Shown here: positions 1-8,186 of the stretch, one piece after another | Layout of the letters: each line of letters starts with the position of its first letter | How positions within the stretch are numbered: the first letter of the stretch is position 1 | Assembly (NCBI RefSeq): GCF_001046875.1 | Contig: NZ_HF571038.1 | Span: 1,127,323-1,162,353 of the forward strand | Direction of reading: 5' to 3' | From: Nostocoides jenkinsii Ben 74 | GTDB taxonomy: Bacteria > Actinomycetota > Actinomycetes > Actinomycetales > Dermatophilaceae | Length of the DNA stretch: 35,031 nt | Notes under the pieces: model-generated | Database searches by the model: none | Told to the model about the DNA's origin: nothing | The model's input: the letters and a program-made list of their open reading frames with translations, nothing else | Program-made: the position numbers and the translations under genes

Positions 1-1212
1 TCGAAGGGCGATCGGCAGGTCGGCGTCCAGGGACTCGACGCCACCACCTGGACCGAGCGTCAGATCGCTGGAGCGGAGCGCGTGACCTTGGAACGGCGCG
101 GAGACGACGCCGAATCGGGGCGCCTCGTTGTCGCTGGCGTCCTCCCGGCCCGGCTGGTGCGGTGGCAGGGCGTGGACGAGGCAGACCCGGCGGTCCAGGA
201 GCACATCGTGCCCCTGCCCGAGATCGCGGCGGCAACCGAGGATCCGGGGGACACTGAATCGACAACTCCGGAACCGGTGGCCACGGCAGCAGTGGCCGGT
301 GACGATGTCGCGAATCCGATGGGAGTCATCGCGAGCGAAGAGGATGCGTGGGACGCCGCGCAGATCGATGACTTGTGGGAGAACACCATGGCCGGCGGCA
401 TCGAGGATGCCGCGGTGCGGCCCGCGGATCAACGACCACCCCGGCGCACCTCACCGCCACGTCCGTCGCTGGTCGAACCCATCGCGCCGGCACCCGTGGC
501 GCAGATTCCTGACCCGCCCAATCTCGGTATGGCCGCGCCCAAGCCCTCGGAGCCGGCCCCCGCGTGGCTGTCCGGGAGCCGCGAGAGTCATTTCATCGAG
601 GCTGTGCCGCGACAGTATCCGGTGCCGCCTCGATTAGGTGGTCCCGCCCGTCTCGCGTCAGGCAATCCGGCCCAGCACCCTGCGATAGTCGGCGACCATG
701 ACGGCGAGACCGTGGCTCGAGCCTCCCTTCCACTACCGACGAGCGTGCCTATCGACCGTCAGCCGGAAGGCGTCGAGGCGGCCTTTTGCCCGGATCGACA
801 CCCGAACGCGCCGCTGTCGTCGATCTGCCGGATCTGCGGCGCGCCCGTATCCTCGATAACGTCGCGCATCCCTCAGCCGGTGATCGGGCGCCTTGTGCTC
901 AGCACCGGAGGCGCGCACGACCTGATCGGGACGATCATTCTCGGGCGGAACCCGCACGGCGACCGGTTCCAGGGTGGCTCGGCCCCGCGCCTGGTGAGCT
1001 TGCCCTTTACCCACATCTCCGGGACGCACCTCGAACTTCGCGTTGAGGCGTGGGATGTGCTGGCGTTGGATCTGAAGTCGACCAATGGCACCTACCTTCG
1101 GCGCGGCCACGATCCGCTCGTCCGGCTCCCGCAAGCCCCAACCACACTGCGACGCGGCGACATCCTGGAGTTTGGTGATGGTCTCCGGATGGCCTTCGAG
1201 GAACTGCCATGA
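1..1212 (+). CDS. FHA-domain protein with zinc-ribbon motif (5' partial)
   Basis: The frame is open from the first base of the window, so the true start lies upstream; at least 403 codons are present. A low-complexity Pro/Ala-rich middle separates an N-terminal part from the C-terminal domains. A Cys-His-Cys-Cys zinc-ribbon-like motif begins near nt 787 (FCPDRHP, then CRICGAP). A forkhead-associated (FHA) domain follows at about nt 892-1200, with the signatures LGRNP, HISGTHLEL and STNGTYL, so the phosphothreonine-binding Arg, Ser/His and Asn-Gly elements are all there. FHA domains bind pThr peptides, and the kinase gene starts inside this gene's stop codon (ATGA overlap at 1209-1212). I infer that this protein is a cytoplasmic partner or substrate of that kinase in the type VII-like locus. 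No membrane segment is visible in the part present. The function of the N-terminal region is unknown. Confidence 0.85.
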   Translation, partial: SKGDRQVGVQGLDATTWTERQIAGAERVTLERRGDDAESGRLVVAGVLPARLVRWQGVDEADPAVQEHIVPLPEIAAATEDPGDTESTTPEPVATAAVAGDDVANPMGVIASEEDAWDAAQIDDLWENTMAGGIEDAAVRPADQRPPRRTSPPRPSLVEPIAPAPVAQIPDPPNLGMAAPKPSEPAPAWLSGSRESHFIEAVPRQYPVPPRLGGPARLASGNPAQHPAIVGDHDGETVARASLPLPTSVPIDRQPEGVEAAFCPDRHPNAPLSSICRICGAPVSSITSRIPQPVIGRLVLSTGGAHDLIGTIILGRNPHGDRFQGGSAPRLVSLPFTHISGTHLELRVEAWDVLALDLKSTNGTYLRRGHDPLVRLPQAPTTLRRGDILEFGDGLRMAFEELP

Positions 1213-2762
1213 CGGGGCGCGTCGCCCCCGAGCTCGTGGGTTTTCGGTTCCTGGAGCACCTGGGCAGTGGTGGCTTCGCCGATGTCTACAAGTACGAGAA
1301 CCTGGGGCGAGCCGTGGCCGTCAAGGTGCTACACGGCAACCTCGGCGCCGACAACCAGCGCGCTTTCGAGGCGGAAGCCCACACCATGGCGAAGCTCTCG
1401 AATCACCCGAATGTGGTGAGTATCTTCGACGCGGGGCGGGCCCAGTCCGGCAGCGCCTATCTCGTCATGGAGTTCTGCCCGCCGCCGAATCTCGCGACCC
1501 GTGTTCGTGGTGGCGGTGGTGTCTTGACCCCGCGCCACGCCCTCGAGATCGGCATCCAAATTGCGGGGGCGGTGGAATCAGCGCACCGGTTGGGGATTCT
1601 GCATCGCGACATCAAACCGGCCAATATTCTCGTCACCGAGTTCGGTCGACCGGCGCTGACAGACTTCGGGATCTCCTCGTCGACGAGCGTGCCCGATGCC
1701 TATGTGGCCGAAGGGGTTTCGGTTCCGTGGGCGCCACCAGAGCAACTCACTCGGGGCGGTGACCTCACCGCCGCCGCCGATGTCTATGCCCTAGCTGCAA
1801 CCCTGTGGACGTTGCTGGCCGGCCGGGCACCGTTCGAGGAACCGACGGGACCCAACGACGCGCTGGCCATGGCCAAACGCATCCGCACTGTCCCGCCACC
1901 GCGCGTTCCCCGACCCGATGTCCCCGAGTCGCTGCAGGCAGCGCTGATGAGCGGATTGGCCAAGGCCCCGACGAATCGGTTCGCTACCGCGGAGAGCTTC
2001 GCTCGAGCGTTACAGGCTGTTCAGGCGGAGCTACGCCTTCCCATGACCACGATGGATGCCGTCCAGGTCGTTCCCGTGGGTGGCAGCGGGGCGGCCGGTG
2101 CACCGCCGGCACCGCCGGGAACCCGTGTCGTCGGGTTCGTGTCGATCGACCCGGAGGAGGCGCCCGAACGCACCGTCGGCCGTGACGGTGGCCCGACGTC
2201 GACCACGTCGCGTCGGATGATTGATCACATCGGGACCGGTCGTGGCCCAACCTCGTCGTCCTGGGACGTCGCGGGGGAGGTCGTGGGCGGTTCCGCGAGG
2301 ACTGACACGAGTAGCGTGGCCGTGGGTGACGGATCGTCACCGCCGCGGGGCGGAAGCGTGCAGTGGGTCTTGGTCGGCATCGCGGCCGCCGTGGCGGTCG
2401 TTGCCCTCGCCCTTCTCGGTCCGCGACTTCTCGGGGTGGTCGCGTCAGACGCGCCGGCGCCGTCCTCCCCGACGGTGCTTCCGGCCGATGCTCTCGGGGC
2501 GAGCGTGCCCGACGTGGCGGGGCTGGCGATCGAGCGAGTCGAGGGCCGCGTTACGGCGTCCTGGCAGCAGGTCGACACGACGACATTTGAGGACCTGTAT
2601 CGCTTCTACGACCGCGACGAGAAACCGGGAGAGTTCCTGCCTGCCGACGAGCCCGAGGTGACCGCGTCGGCGAGCACGAAGGACCTTTGCATTGACGTCG
2701 TTCGTCGGAATCGCACGACGGGGGCCAGTTCCGCACAGATCGCCACGAGGTGCCTGCCATGA
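1209..2762 (+). CDS. Membrane Ser/Thr protein kinase (PknB-like catalytic domain)
   Basis: 517 residues. The kinase domain occupies about residues 10-275: Gly-rich loop GSGGFADVY (19-27), ATP-anchoring Lys39 in VAVKVL, catalytic HRDIKPAN with Asp134, metal-binding DFG Asp152, and PPEQL in place of APE. All residues needed for catalysis are seen. A Pro/Gly/Ser/Thr-rich juxtamembrane linker, a likely phosphorylation region, leads to one membrane helix at about 385-412. The outside part is only about 100 residues; it begins VPDVAGLAIERVEGRVTASW and looks like a single Fn3-type beta sandwich, not PASTA repeats. Both gene ends are ATGA overlaps, so it is translationally coupled to the FHA genes on either side. 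It resembles the Pkb2-type kinase of the bifidobacterial PFNA cluster in context. Likely substrates are the locus FHA proteins and the FtsK-like ATPase (inference). Confidence 0.93.
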   Translation: MTGRVAPELVGFRFLEHLGSGGFADVYKYENLGRAVAVKVLHGNLGADNQRAFEAEAHTMAKLSNHPNVVSIFDAGRAQSGSAYLVMEFCPPPNLATRVRGGGGVLTPRHALEIGIQIAGAVESAHRLGILHRDIKPANILVTEFGRPALTDFGISSSTSVPDAYVAEGVSVPWAPPEQLTRGGDLTAAADVYALAATLWTLLAGRAPFEEPTGPNDALAMAKRIRTVPPPRVPRPDVPESLQAALMSGLAKAPTNRFATAESFARALQAVQAELRLPMTTMDAVQVVPVGGSGAAGAPPAPPGTRVVGFVSIDPEEAPERTVGRDGGPTSTTSRRMIDHIGTGRGPTSSSWDVAGEVVGGSARTDTSSVAVGDGSSPPRGGSVQWVLVGIAAAVAVVALALLGPRLLGVVASDAPAPSSPTVLPADALGASVPDVAGLAIERVEGRVTASWQQVDTTTFEDLYRFYDRDEKPGEFLPADEPEVTASASTKDLCIDVVRRNRTTGASSAQIATRCLP

Positions 2763-3529
2763 CCGATCGCACGTTGACCGTTGACTTTGCGGGGGAGATC
2801 TTCACCATTCACAGTGGGGAGTCCTTCACCGTCGGACGTGAAGGCGACCTCGCCATCGACGACAATCCCTACCTCCACCGCGTCTTCCTGGTCATGGAAT
2901 TTCACGGCGACCTCTGGTGGGTGGCCAATGCGGGAAGCCATCTCGCTGCGACGTTGACGGATCGCAGCGGACTGATGCGCAGTGCATTGGCACCCGGAGC
3001 ACGGGTCCCCCTGGTGTTCCCCGAATCGGTCGTGACCTTCGCGGCTGGCTCCACGGCATACGAACTGTTGGTGACTACTTCGGCCTACGACTACATGCCC
3101 CAGGCTCATCGGTTGCCCATCGGTTCAGGAACCACCATCAACCCGACCCCCTGGACGCCGGCCCAACTCCTGGCCATTCTCGCCCTGGCCGAGCCCCTCC
3201 TGCGGCGGGCCGGCACGGGTTCGGCCGAGGTGCCATCTGCCGTCGCCGCAGCCCGGCGGCTGGGATGGACGCAGACGCGGTTCAATCGCAAGCTCGACAA
3301 CATCTGCGACAAGCTGATCGCCGTCGGGATCTCGGGCGTGCGGGGTGCCCCCGGCGCAGGCGCGAGCAATCGACGCCTCCAAATCGTCGAGTATGCCGTG
3401 TCCACGCTGCTCGTGACGCCCGCCGACCTGCCGCTGCTGGAGGAGGAGTCTCGCGCCAACGCATTGGCCGCGCGGGCGGCAGCGGCCGCTTCCCGCGCGG
3501 GCGAGAACGCCGGCGCCAGACCCGTGTAG
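2759..3529 (+). CDS. FHA-like protein with C-terminal helical domain
   Basis: 256 residues from the ATG that overlaps the kinase stop; a GTG three codons upstream is possible but less likely. The first about 105 residues read as a divergent FHA sandwich: FTVGREGDLAIDDNPYLHR carries the Gly-Arg and a His-Arg, but the usual Asn-Gly of the binding loop is replaced by NAGSH, so phosphothreonine binding is uncertain. Residues about 135-235 form a helical, winged-helix-like segment (WTPAQLLAILALAEPLL, then GWTQTRFNRKLDNICDKL). The tail is Ala-rich. No signal peptide or membrane segment is seen, so it should be cytoplasmic. It lies between the kinase and the secretion ATPase, which suggests an adaptor role; this is inference. 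I do not recognise a characterised homologue. Confidence 0.8.
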   Translation: MTDRTLTVDFAGEIFTIHSGESFTVGREGDLAIDDNPYLHRVFLVMEFHGDLWWVANAGSHLAATLTDRSGLMRSALAPGARVPLVFPESVVTFAAGSTAYELLVTTSAYDYMPQAHRLPIGSGTTINPTPWTPAQLLAILALAEPLLRRAGTGSAEVPSAVAAARRLGWTQTRFNRKLDNICDKLIAVGISGVRGAPGAGASNRRLQIVEYAVSTLLVTPADLPLLEEESRANALAARAAAAASRAGENAGARPV

Positions 3530-3637
3530 TCCTGACTTTGTAGGACTGCCGCTCCTCGCGAGTGCCCGCTGAGATAGTCATCGGCGCGCACGGTGGCGCC
3601 GGGAAGGGGTACTGGTGGCGCCGATCGGGTCGCTCGG

Positions 3638-6600
3638 ATGAGACTTCGGGTCGGATTGAGCCGGGGTGCTGGCCACCCCTCTTCGAATGTGCGCATCACC
3701 GCCGACGCAACCGTCACGGTGGGGGCGTTGGCTTGGGCGCTACGCGCGGCCGATCCGGCCGGTGCTGCACATCCGCTAGATCAACCCTGCACCCTGCGTG
3801 TGCGCGGGCACGGCACTGATCGCGTGCTTCAGCCGGAGATTTCGCTGCTCGACTCGGGCGTGCGTTCGGGGTCGATGATCGAACTCAGCTATCCGGCCGC
3901 TGACGACCGTGCCGACCGGACCACTGCGGTGATCATCCGAGTGCTTGTCGGTCCCGACGCTGGCAAGGAGGTCGCTCTTCCGTTCGGCACCTCCGATATC
4001 GGGCGGGCCACGGGCTGCCAGGTCCAGTTGGCGGATCCTCAAGTCAGCAAAGTGCACTGCCGCATCGCGGTCAGCGAGCGGATCGAGATCATCGACAACA
4101 ACTCCGCCAATGGTGTTCTCGTCGGTGGGGTCCGGGTCAACCGGGTCGCGCTCGGGGTGGGCGAGACGGTCACCATCGGGTCGAGTGAGTTGATGGTCTC
4201 GCGCGTTCACGCGGCGGGCGAGACGCTATCCACCTCCACGGACATTCCGTATGTCCGCTCTCCGCGCGTTCTGCAGCGGCCGACTTCGCGGGTCATCGAG
4301 TTGCCGGCCGCGCCTGCGCCCCTGGACCCGACGCCATTCCCCTGGTTGGCAATGGCCGCACCCTTGGTGATGGGCGGCGTCATGCTGCTGCTGTCGAAGA
4401 ATCGCGGCTTGAGCTTGGTGTTCATCGCGCTCTCACCCATCCTCATGGTGGCGAACTACCTAGCGCAACGCCGCCAGGGCAAGCAGCGCCAGAAGAACGC
4501 GCTAGCCGTCTTCACCGAAGGGATCGGCCAGGCCGAGACTGACCTGCGCACCGCCCACGAACACGACCGGGCGCGACTGCGGGCGTTGCACCCTTCCGTC
4601 GCGGAGTGTGTCGCCGCGGCCGACCGCCTCGGCGACATCTTGTGGTCACGTCGACCCGAGCACCCGGAGTTTCTGCACGTCCGACTCGGTGACGGCGCGA
4701 TCCCGGCATTGACCACGGCGGAGTATCGACCGACGAACGCCCTTCCGGAACTGGCGAAGCGAGCCCGTGACCTCAGCGACGCGTCGGTGCTGCTTCACGA
4801 CGCACCCGTCACCGCCGACTTGCGATCCTCTGGCGGCGTGGGCCTGTGCGGTTCCTCGGAACTGGTAGACGGCGTTGCCCGCGCCCTCGCCGTTCAAGTT
4901 GTCTCACTCCACTCGCCGGCTGAAGTGGTGCTCGCGTGCCTGACGTCTGCCTCGGGAAAGGCGCGCTGGTCGTGGTTGGAGTGGCTCCCGCATACGGACT
5001 CGCCGCATTCCCCCTTGGGGATTCACCTATCTGCGGACTCGGGCTCGGCGCGCTTGCTCTTGGAGCAGTTGGAGCACGTGGTTGAGGCTCGTCTCGCCGC
5101 TGGCAACGTGAAGTCGCGCCTTCGGGGGCCGATGGATGCGCCGGAGAAGCACGACGCGCCGGCATTGCCAAGCGTCTTGGTCATTTGCGATGAGCCGCTG
5201 GCCGACCGGGCCCGATTGACTCGCCTGGCCGAGCGCGGGCCGGACGCCGGTGTCCACATCCTCTGGGTGACCCCGAATCGAACCGACCTGCCGGCCGCTT
5301 GCCGCGCCTTCCTCGACGTCTCCGACGGTACTGGGGCGACGGTGGGCCTCATTCGTGAGGAAGTTGTCGTGCGCCCCGTCCGGTGCGAGTCCGTCGACGC
5401 AAAGGCGGCAGCGGGATTTTCCCGCATGCTCTCGCCCGTCGTCGACGCCGGCGCCCCGACCGAGGACGACTCCGATCTCCCGCGCTCAGTGCCGGTCGTC
5501 ACCGCTCTAGGCGTCGAGTCGGTCGACGATCCGCAACTGGTCCTGTCGCACTGGCGCGAGAACCTCAGCTTGGTCGCGCGCACGGGCCCGCCGCGCCGCC
5601 TCGACCGAGCCGGCGACTTGCGCGCCATCATCGGACACGGCGGCACCGAACCGTTCGCCTTGGACCTGCGAGGTCAGGGCCCCCACGCCCTCGTCGGTGG
5701 CACCACGGGTGCTGGCAAGAGCGAGTTCCTCCAGGCCTGGGTTCTCGGACTGGCCCACGCCTATAGCCCGGATCGGGTCACCTTCCTCTTCGTCGACTAC
5801 AAGGGCGGAGCGGCCTTCGCCAAGTGTGTCGAGCTACCGCACTGCGTCGGCCTCGTGACCGATCTTTCGCCGCATCTCGTGCGTCGTGCGCTGCGCAGTT
5901 TGCGGGCCGAACTGCGCTATCGCGAGCACCTTCTGCAGCAGAAGGGGCAAAAAGATCTCATCGACTTGGAGAAGACCGGCGATCCGGACTGTCCCCCGAG
6001 CCTGATCATCGTCGTGGACGAGTTCGCGGCACTGGTGGGCGAGGTGCCGGAGTTTGTCGACGGGGTTGTTGACGTCGCACAGCGCGGTCGCTCACTTGGC
6101 CTTCATCTCATCCTGGCGACCCAGCGACCGGCCGGAGTCATCAAGGACAACTTGCGGGCAAACACCAACTTGCGCGTCGCGCTGCGAATGGCCGACGAGC
6201 ACGACTCGATGGATGTCCTCGGTTCCTCGATGGCAGCACACTTCGATCCATCGATCCCGGGTCGGGGTGCGGCCAAGACGGGTCCCGGCCGGATCGGGCT
6301 CTTCCAGAGTGCTTTCCCTGGCGCTCGGACGCCGGCCGAGCCGCCACCGCCCCCGATCGACGTGGTCGAACTCGACTTCGGTGCGGGCACGGCGTGGAAG
6401 ATGCCGGCACCACCGCGAGTCACCGACGAGGTCGCTAAAGACATCGAGCGCGTGGTGGAGACAGTCAAGGAGGCTGCTCTCGCCGGGGGAGTACCGGACC
6501 CCCGCAAGCCGTGGCTGGAATCCCTCGCCGAGGTCTATGACCTGCTCAAACTGCCGCAGCGCCGGGATACGGAATTGGTGCTCGGCGTCGTGGATGATCC

Positions 6601-8053
6601 CGACAATCAGGCACAGGTCGTGGAGTACTTCCGGCCCGACACAGACGGAAATATCGTCTACATCGGCGCCGGGGGCTCCGGCAAGTCCACCGCCCTTCGG
6701 GCCCTGGCCGTCGCTGCCGCCTTCACGCCACGTTCTGGTCCGGTGCACGTCTATGGCTTGGACTTCGGCGGCGGTGGTCTTGCCTCGCTGGCGCCCATGC
6801 CCAACGTGGCCAGCATCATCGACGGCAGCGACGAGGAGCGGCTTGGACGGATGCTCCGGCATGTGAGCGCTCTTGTGGAGGAGCGCTCGCAACGCTTCTC
6901 GGCCGCGCGGGCCAGCACTCTCACGGAGTATCGCGCGCTGTCCGGGGCACGGGACGAGCCGCGCATTCTGGTGCTGCTAGACGGGTTCTCGACCTTCCGC
7001 AACGACTACGAGCTCACGCCTGGTCGGACAGTTCTTTACAACCAGTTCGTCGCGTTGCTAGGTGACGGTCGCGGAGTCGGCGTCCACGTCGCCATGACTG
7101 TCGATCGCCCCAGCGCCATGCCGACCGCGGTGATGTCAGCCTTCCAACGCAAGGTTGTGCTGCGCCAAGCCGGTGACGATGCCTATCTTCAGTTGGGCGT
7201 CCCTCGGGATGTGCTGGCCAGTACGAGCGTGCCGGGCCGGGCCATGCAGGTGGACAACCCGCAAGAACTTCAGCTGGCCATTCCCGGACCCGATGTCAAC
7301 GTGGCGGCGCAGGCCAAGCTCATCGAGAATCTCGGACGCTCGCTGGCACCGCGGCACCCGCATCGGCCGGAGCCCATCCGCAGCCTCCCCAACCTGGTAC
7401 CAGCAGACGAAGTGCCCAACGAGATCGACGGCCAGCCTGTCCTCGGGATGCGCGACCGCGATCTCGGCTTTGCGCCATTTCCGGTTCACGGGGTTGTCCT
7501 GCTCTCGGGGCCCGCGGAGTCGGGTCGGACGGCCGCAGTGCGGTGGCTGGCCGAGTCCGTCCACCGCAAGTTCCCCGAAACGCCGCTGGTGCACATCTCA
7601 GCGCGACGATCATCCATCGCCGGTCACCCGATTTGGCAGCGATCCGCGGTCGGCCTGGAGGACGTCGGCGCCGTCCTGACGATCCTGAAAGACCTTGCGG
7701 CGCAACCTAGTGCGGAGGGAATACCAAATATGGCGGTTTTCGTCGAGTACCTCCCCGAGTTCGTCGGGACGTCCCAGGAGTCGCTCTTGACCGAAGTGGT
7801 GACGCTCTGCCGCCGCAATGGCCACCTGTTGGTCGCCGATGGCGAGGGCAGCAGTTGGGGCAAGTTCTCGAGCTTGGCCAACGAGTGCAAGGCGGACCGT
7901 GTCGGGATGTTGCTCCAGCCCGACCAAGGTGACGGTGACTCGTTGCTCCGCACGCCATTGCCGCGGTGCAAGCGCACGGACTTCCCGCCCGGACGAGGAT
8001 TCTGGGTCGCTGCCGGCAAGGCCACCCGCATCCAGCTCCCGTTGGTCGGGTGA
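3638..8053 (+). CDS. EssC/EccC-like FHA-FtsK type VII secretion ATPase
   Basis: 1471 residues from ATG 3638. A GTG at 3593 is in frame, but MRLRVGLSRGAG matches how ubiquitin-fold N-termini of this family begin. Order of parts: ubiquitin-like domain (about 1-90); FHA domain (about 95-190) with Arg123, Ser137, His140 and Asn158-Gly159 intact; two membrane helices (about 234-275); then three FtsK/SpoIIIE modules. Module 1 has Walker A GGTTGAGKS (687-695) and Walker B with Asp794-Glu795, and should be an active ATPase. Module 2 has GAGGSGKST (1010-1018), but its Walker B reads LVLLDGF, with Gly1116 where the catalytic Glu is expected. Module 3 has GPAESGRT, with Arg1297 instead of the P-loop Lys. 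FHA plus two helices plus three ATPase modules is the layout of Firmicutes EssC (T7SSb) more than mycobacterial EccC. It powers export of WXG100-type substrates across the membrane. Confidence 0.93.
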   Translation: MRLRVGLSRGAGHPSSNVRITADATVTVGALAWALRAADPAGAAHPLDQPCTLRVRGHGTDRVLQPEISLLDSGVRSGSMIELSYPAADDRADRTTAVIIRVLVGPDAGKEVALPFGTSDIGRATGCQVQLADPQVSKVHCRIAVSERIEIIDNNSANGVLVGGVRVNRVALGVGETVTIGSSELMVSRVHAAGETLSTSTDIPYVRSPRVLQRPTSRVIELPAAPAPLDPTPFPWLAMAAPLVMGGVMLLLSKNRGLSLVFIALSPILMVANYLAQRRQGKQRQKNALAVFTEGIGQAETDLRTAHEHDRARLRALHPSVAECVAAADRLGDILWSRRPEHPEFLHVRLGDGAIPALTTAEYRPTNALPELAKRARDLSDASVLLHDAPVTADLRSSGGVGLCGSSELVDGVARALAVQVVSLHSPAEVVLACLTSASGKARWSWLEWLPHTDSPHSPLGIHLSADSGSARLLLEQLEHVVEARLAAGNVKSRLRGPMDAPEKHDAPALPSVLVICDEPLADRARLTRLAERGPDAGVHILWVTPNRTDLPAACRAFLDVSDGTGATVGLIREEVVVRPVRCESVDAKAAAGFSRMLSPVVDAGAPTEDDSDLPRSVPVVTALGVESVDDPQLVLSHWRENLSLVARTGPPRRLDRAGDLRAIIGHGGTEPFALDLRGQGPHALVGGTTGAGKSEFLQAWVLGLAHAYSPDRVTFLFVDYKGGAAFAKCVELPHCVGLVTDLSPHLVRRALRSLRAELRYREHLLQQKGQKDLIDLEKTGDPDCPPSLIIVVDEFAALVGEVPEFVDGVVDVAQRGRSLGLHLILATQRPAGVIKDNLRANTNLRVALRMADEHDSMDVLGSSMAAHFDPSIPGRGAAKTGPGRIGLFQSAFPGARTPAEPPPPPIDVVELDFGAGTAWKMPAPPRVTDEVAKDIERVVETVKEAALAGGVPDPRKPWLESLAEVYDLLKLPQRRDTELVLGVVDDPDNQAQVVEYFRPDTDGNIVYIGAGGSGKSTALRALAVAAAFTPRSGPVHVYGLDFGGGGLASLAPMPNVASIIDGSDEERLGRMLRHVSALVEERSQRFSAARASTLTEYRALSGARDEPRILVLLDGFSTFRNDYELTPGRTVLYNQFVALLGDGRGVGVHVAMTVDRPSAMPTAVMSAFQRKVVLRQAGDDAYLQLGVPRDVLASTSVPGRAMQVDNPQELQLAIPGPDVNVAAQAKLIENLGRSLAPRHPHRPEPIRSLPNLVPADEVPNEIDGQPVLGMRDRDLGFAPFPVHGVVLLSGPAESGRTAAVRWLAESVHRKFPETPLVHISARRSSIAGHPIWQRSAVGLEDVGAVLTILKDLAAQPSAEGIPNMAVFVEYLPEFVGTSQESLLTEVVTLCRRNGHLLVADGEGSSWGKFSSLANECKADRVGMLLQPDQGDGDSLLRTPLPRCKRTDFPPGRGFWVAAGKATRIQLPLVG

Positions 8054-8186
8054 TCGCCATGTGCGTATGGGGATCCCCGCCGTCATGTCGTTATCGACGG
8101 GTTGCCCAACCCATCGACAACCGATTCGACCTCGGGCAGATTCAGAGTCGAACAGAACAACCGTTGTCAGGAGAGGAGCGAGCACG
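8054..8186 (+). promoter_or_regulatory. Intergenic gap before the substrate genes
   Basis: This 133-bp gap is the longest break inside the locus and comes just before the WXG-like gene. It holds a short imperfect hairpin (listed separately) and the strong ribosome site AGGAGAGGAG at 8169-8178 for the ATG at 8187. A promoter for the substrate genes is plausible here, but I could not identify convincing -35 and -10 boxes. Confidence 0.35.
8094..8117. other. Short imperfect hairpin
   Basis: Arms TCGACGGGTT and AACCCATCGA enclose the loop GCCC, with one mismatch. It follows the ATPase stop by 40 nt and precedes the WXG-like gene. There is no T-tract, so it could attenuate or stabilise RNA rather than fully terminate it. 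Read-through to the next genes remains likely. Confidence 0.35.

Noticed and set aside
3593-3637. Upstream GTG extension of the secretion ATPase
   Set aside because: Adds 15 residues without family similarity; the ATG at 3638 starts the ubiquitin-like domain directly.
3530-3637. Promoter before the secretion ATPase
   Set aside because: TTGTAG and GAGATAGT are present but spaced far beyond 16-19 nt, so no promoter is called.
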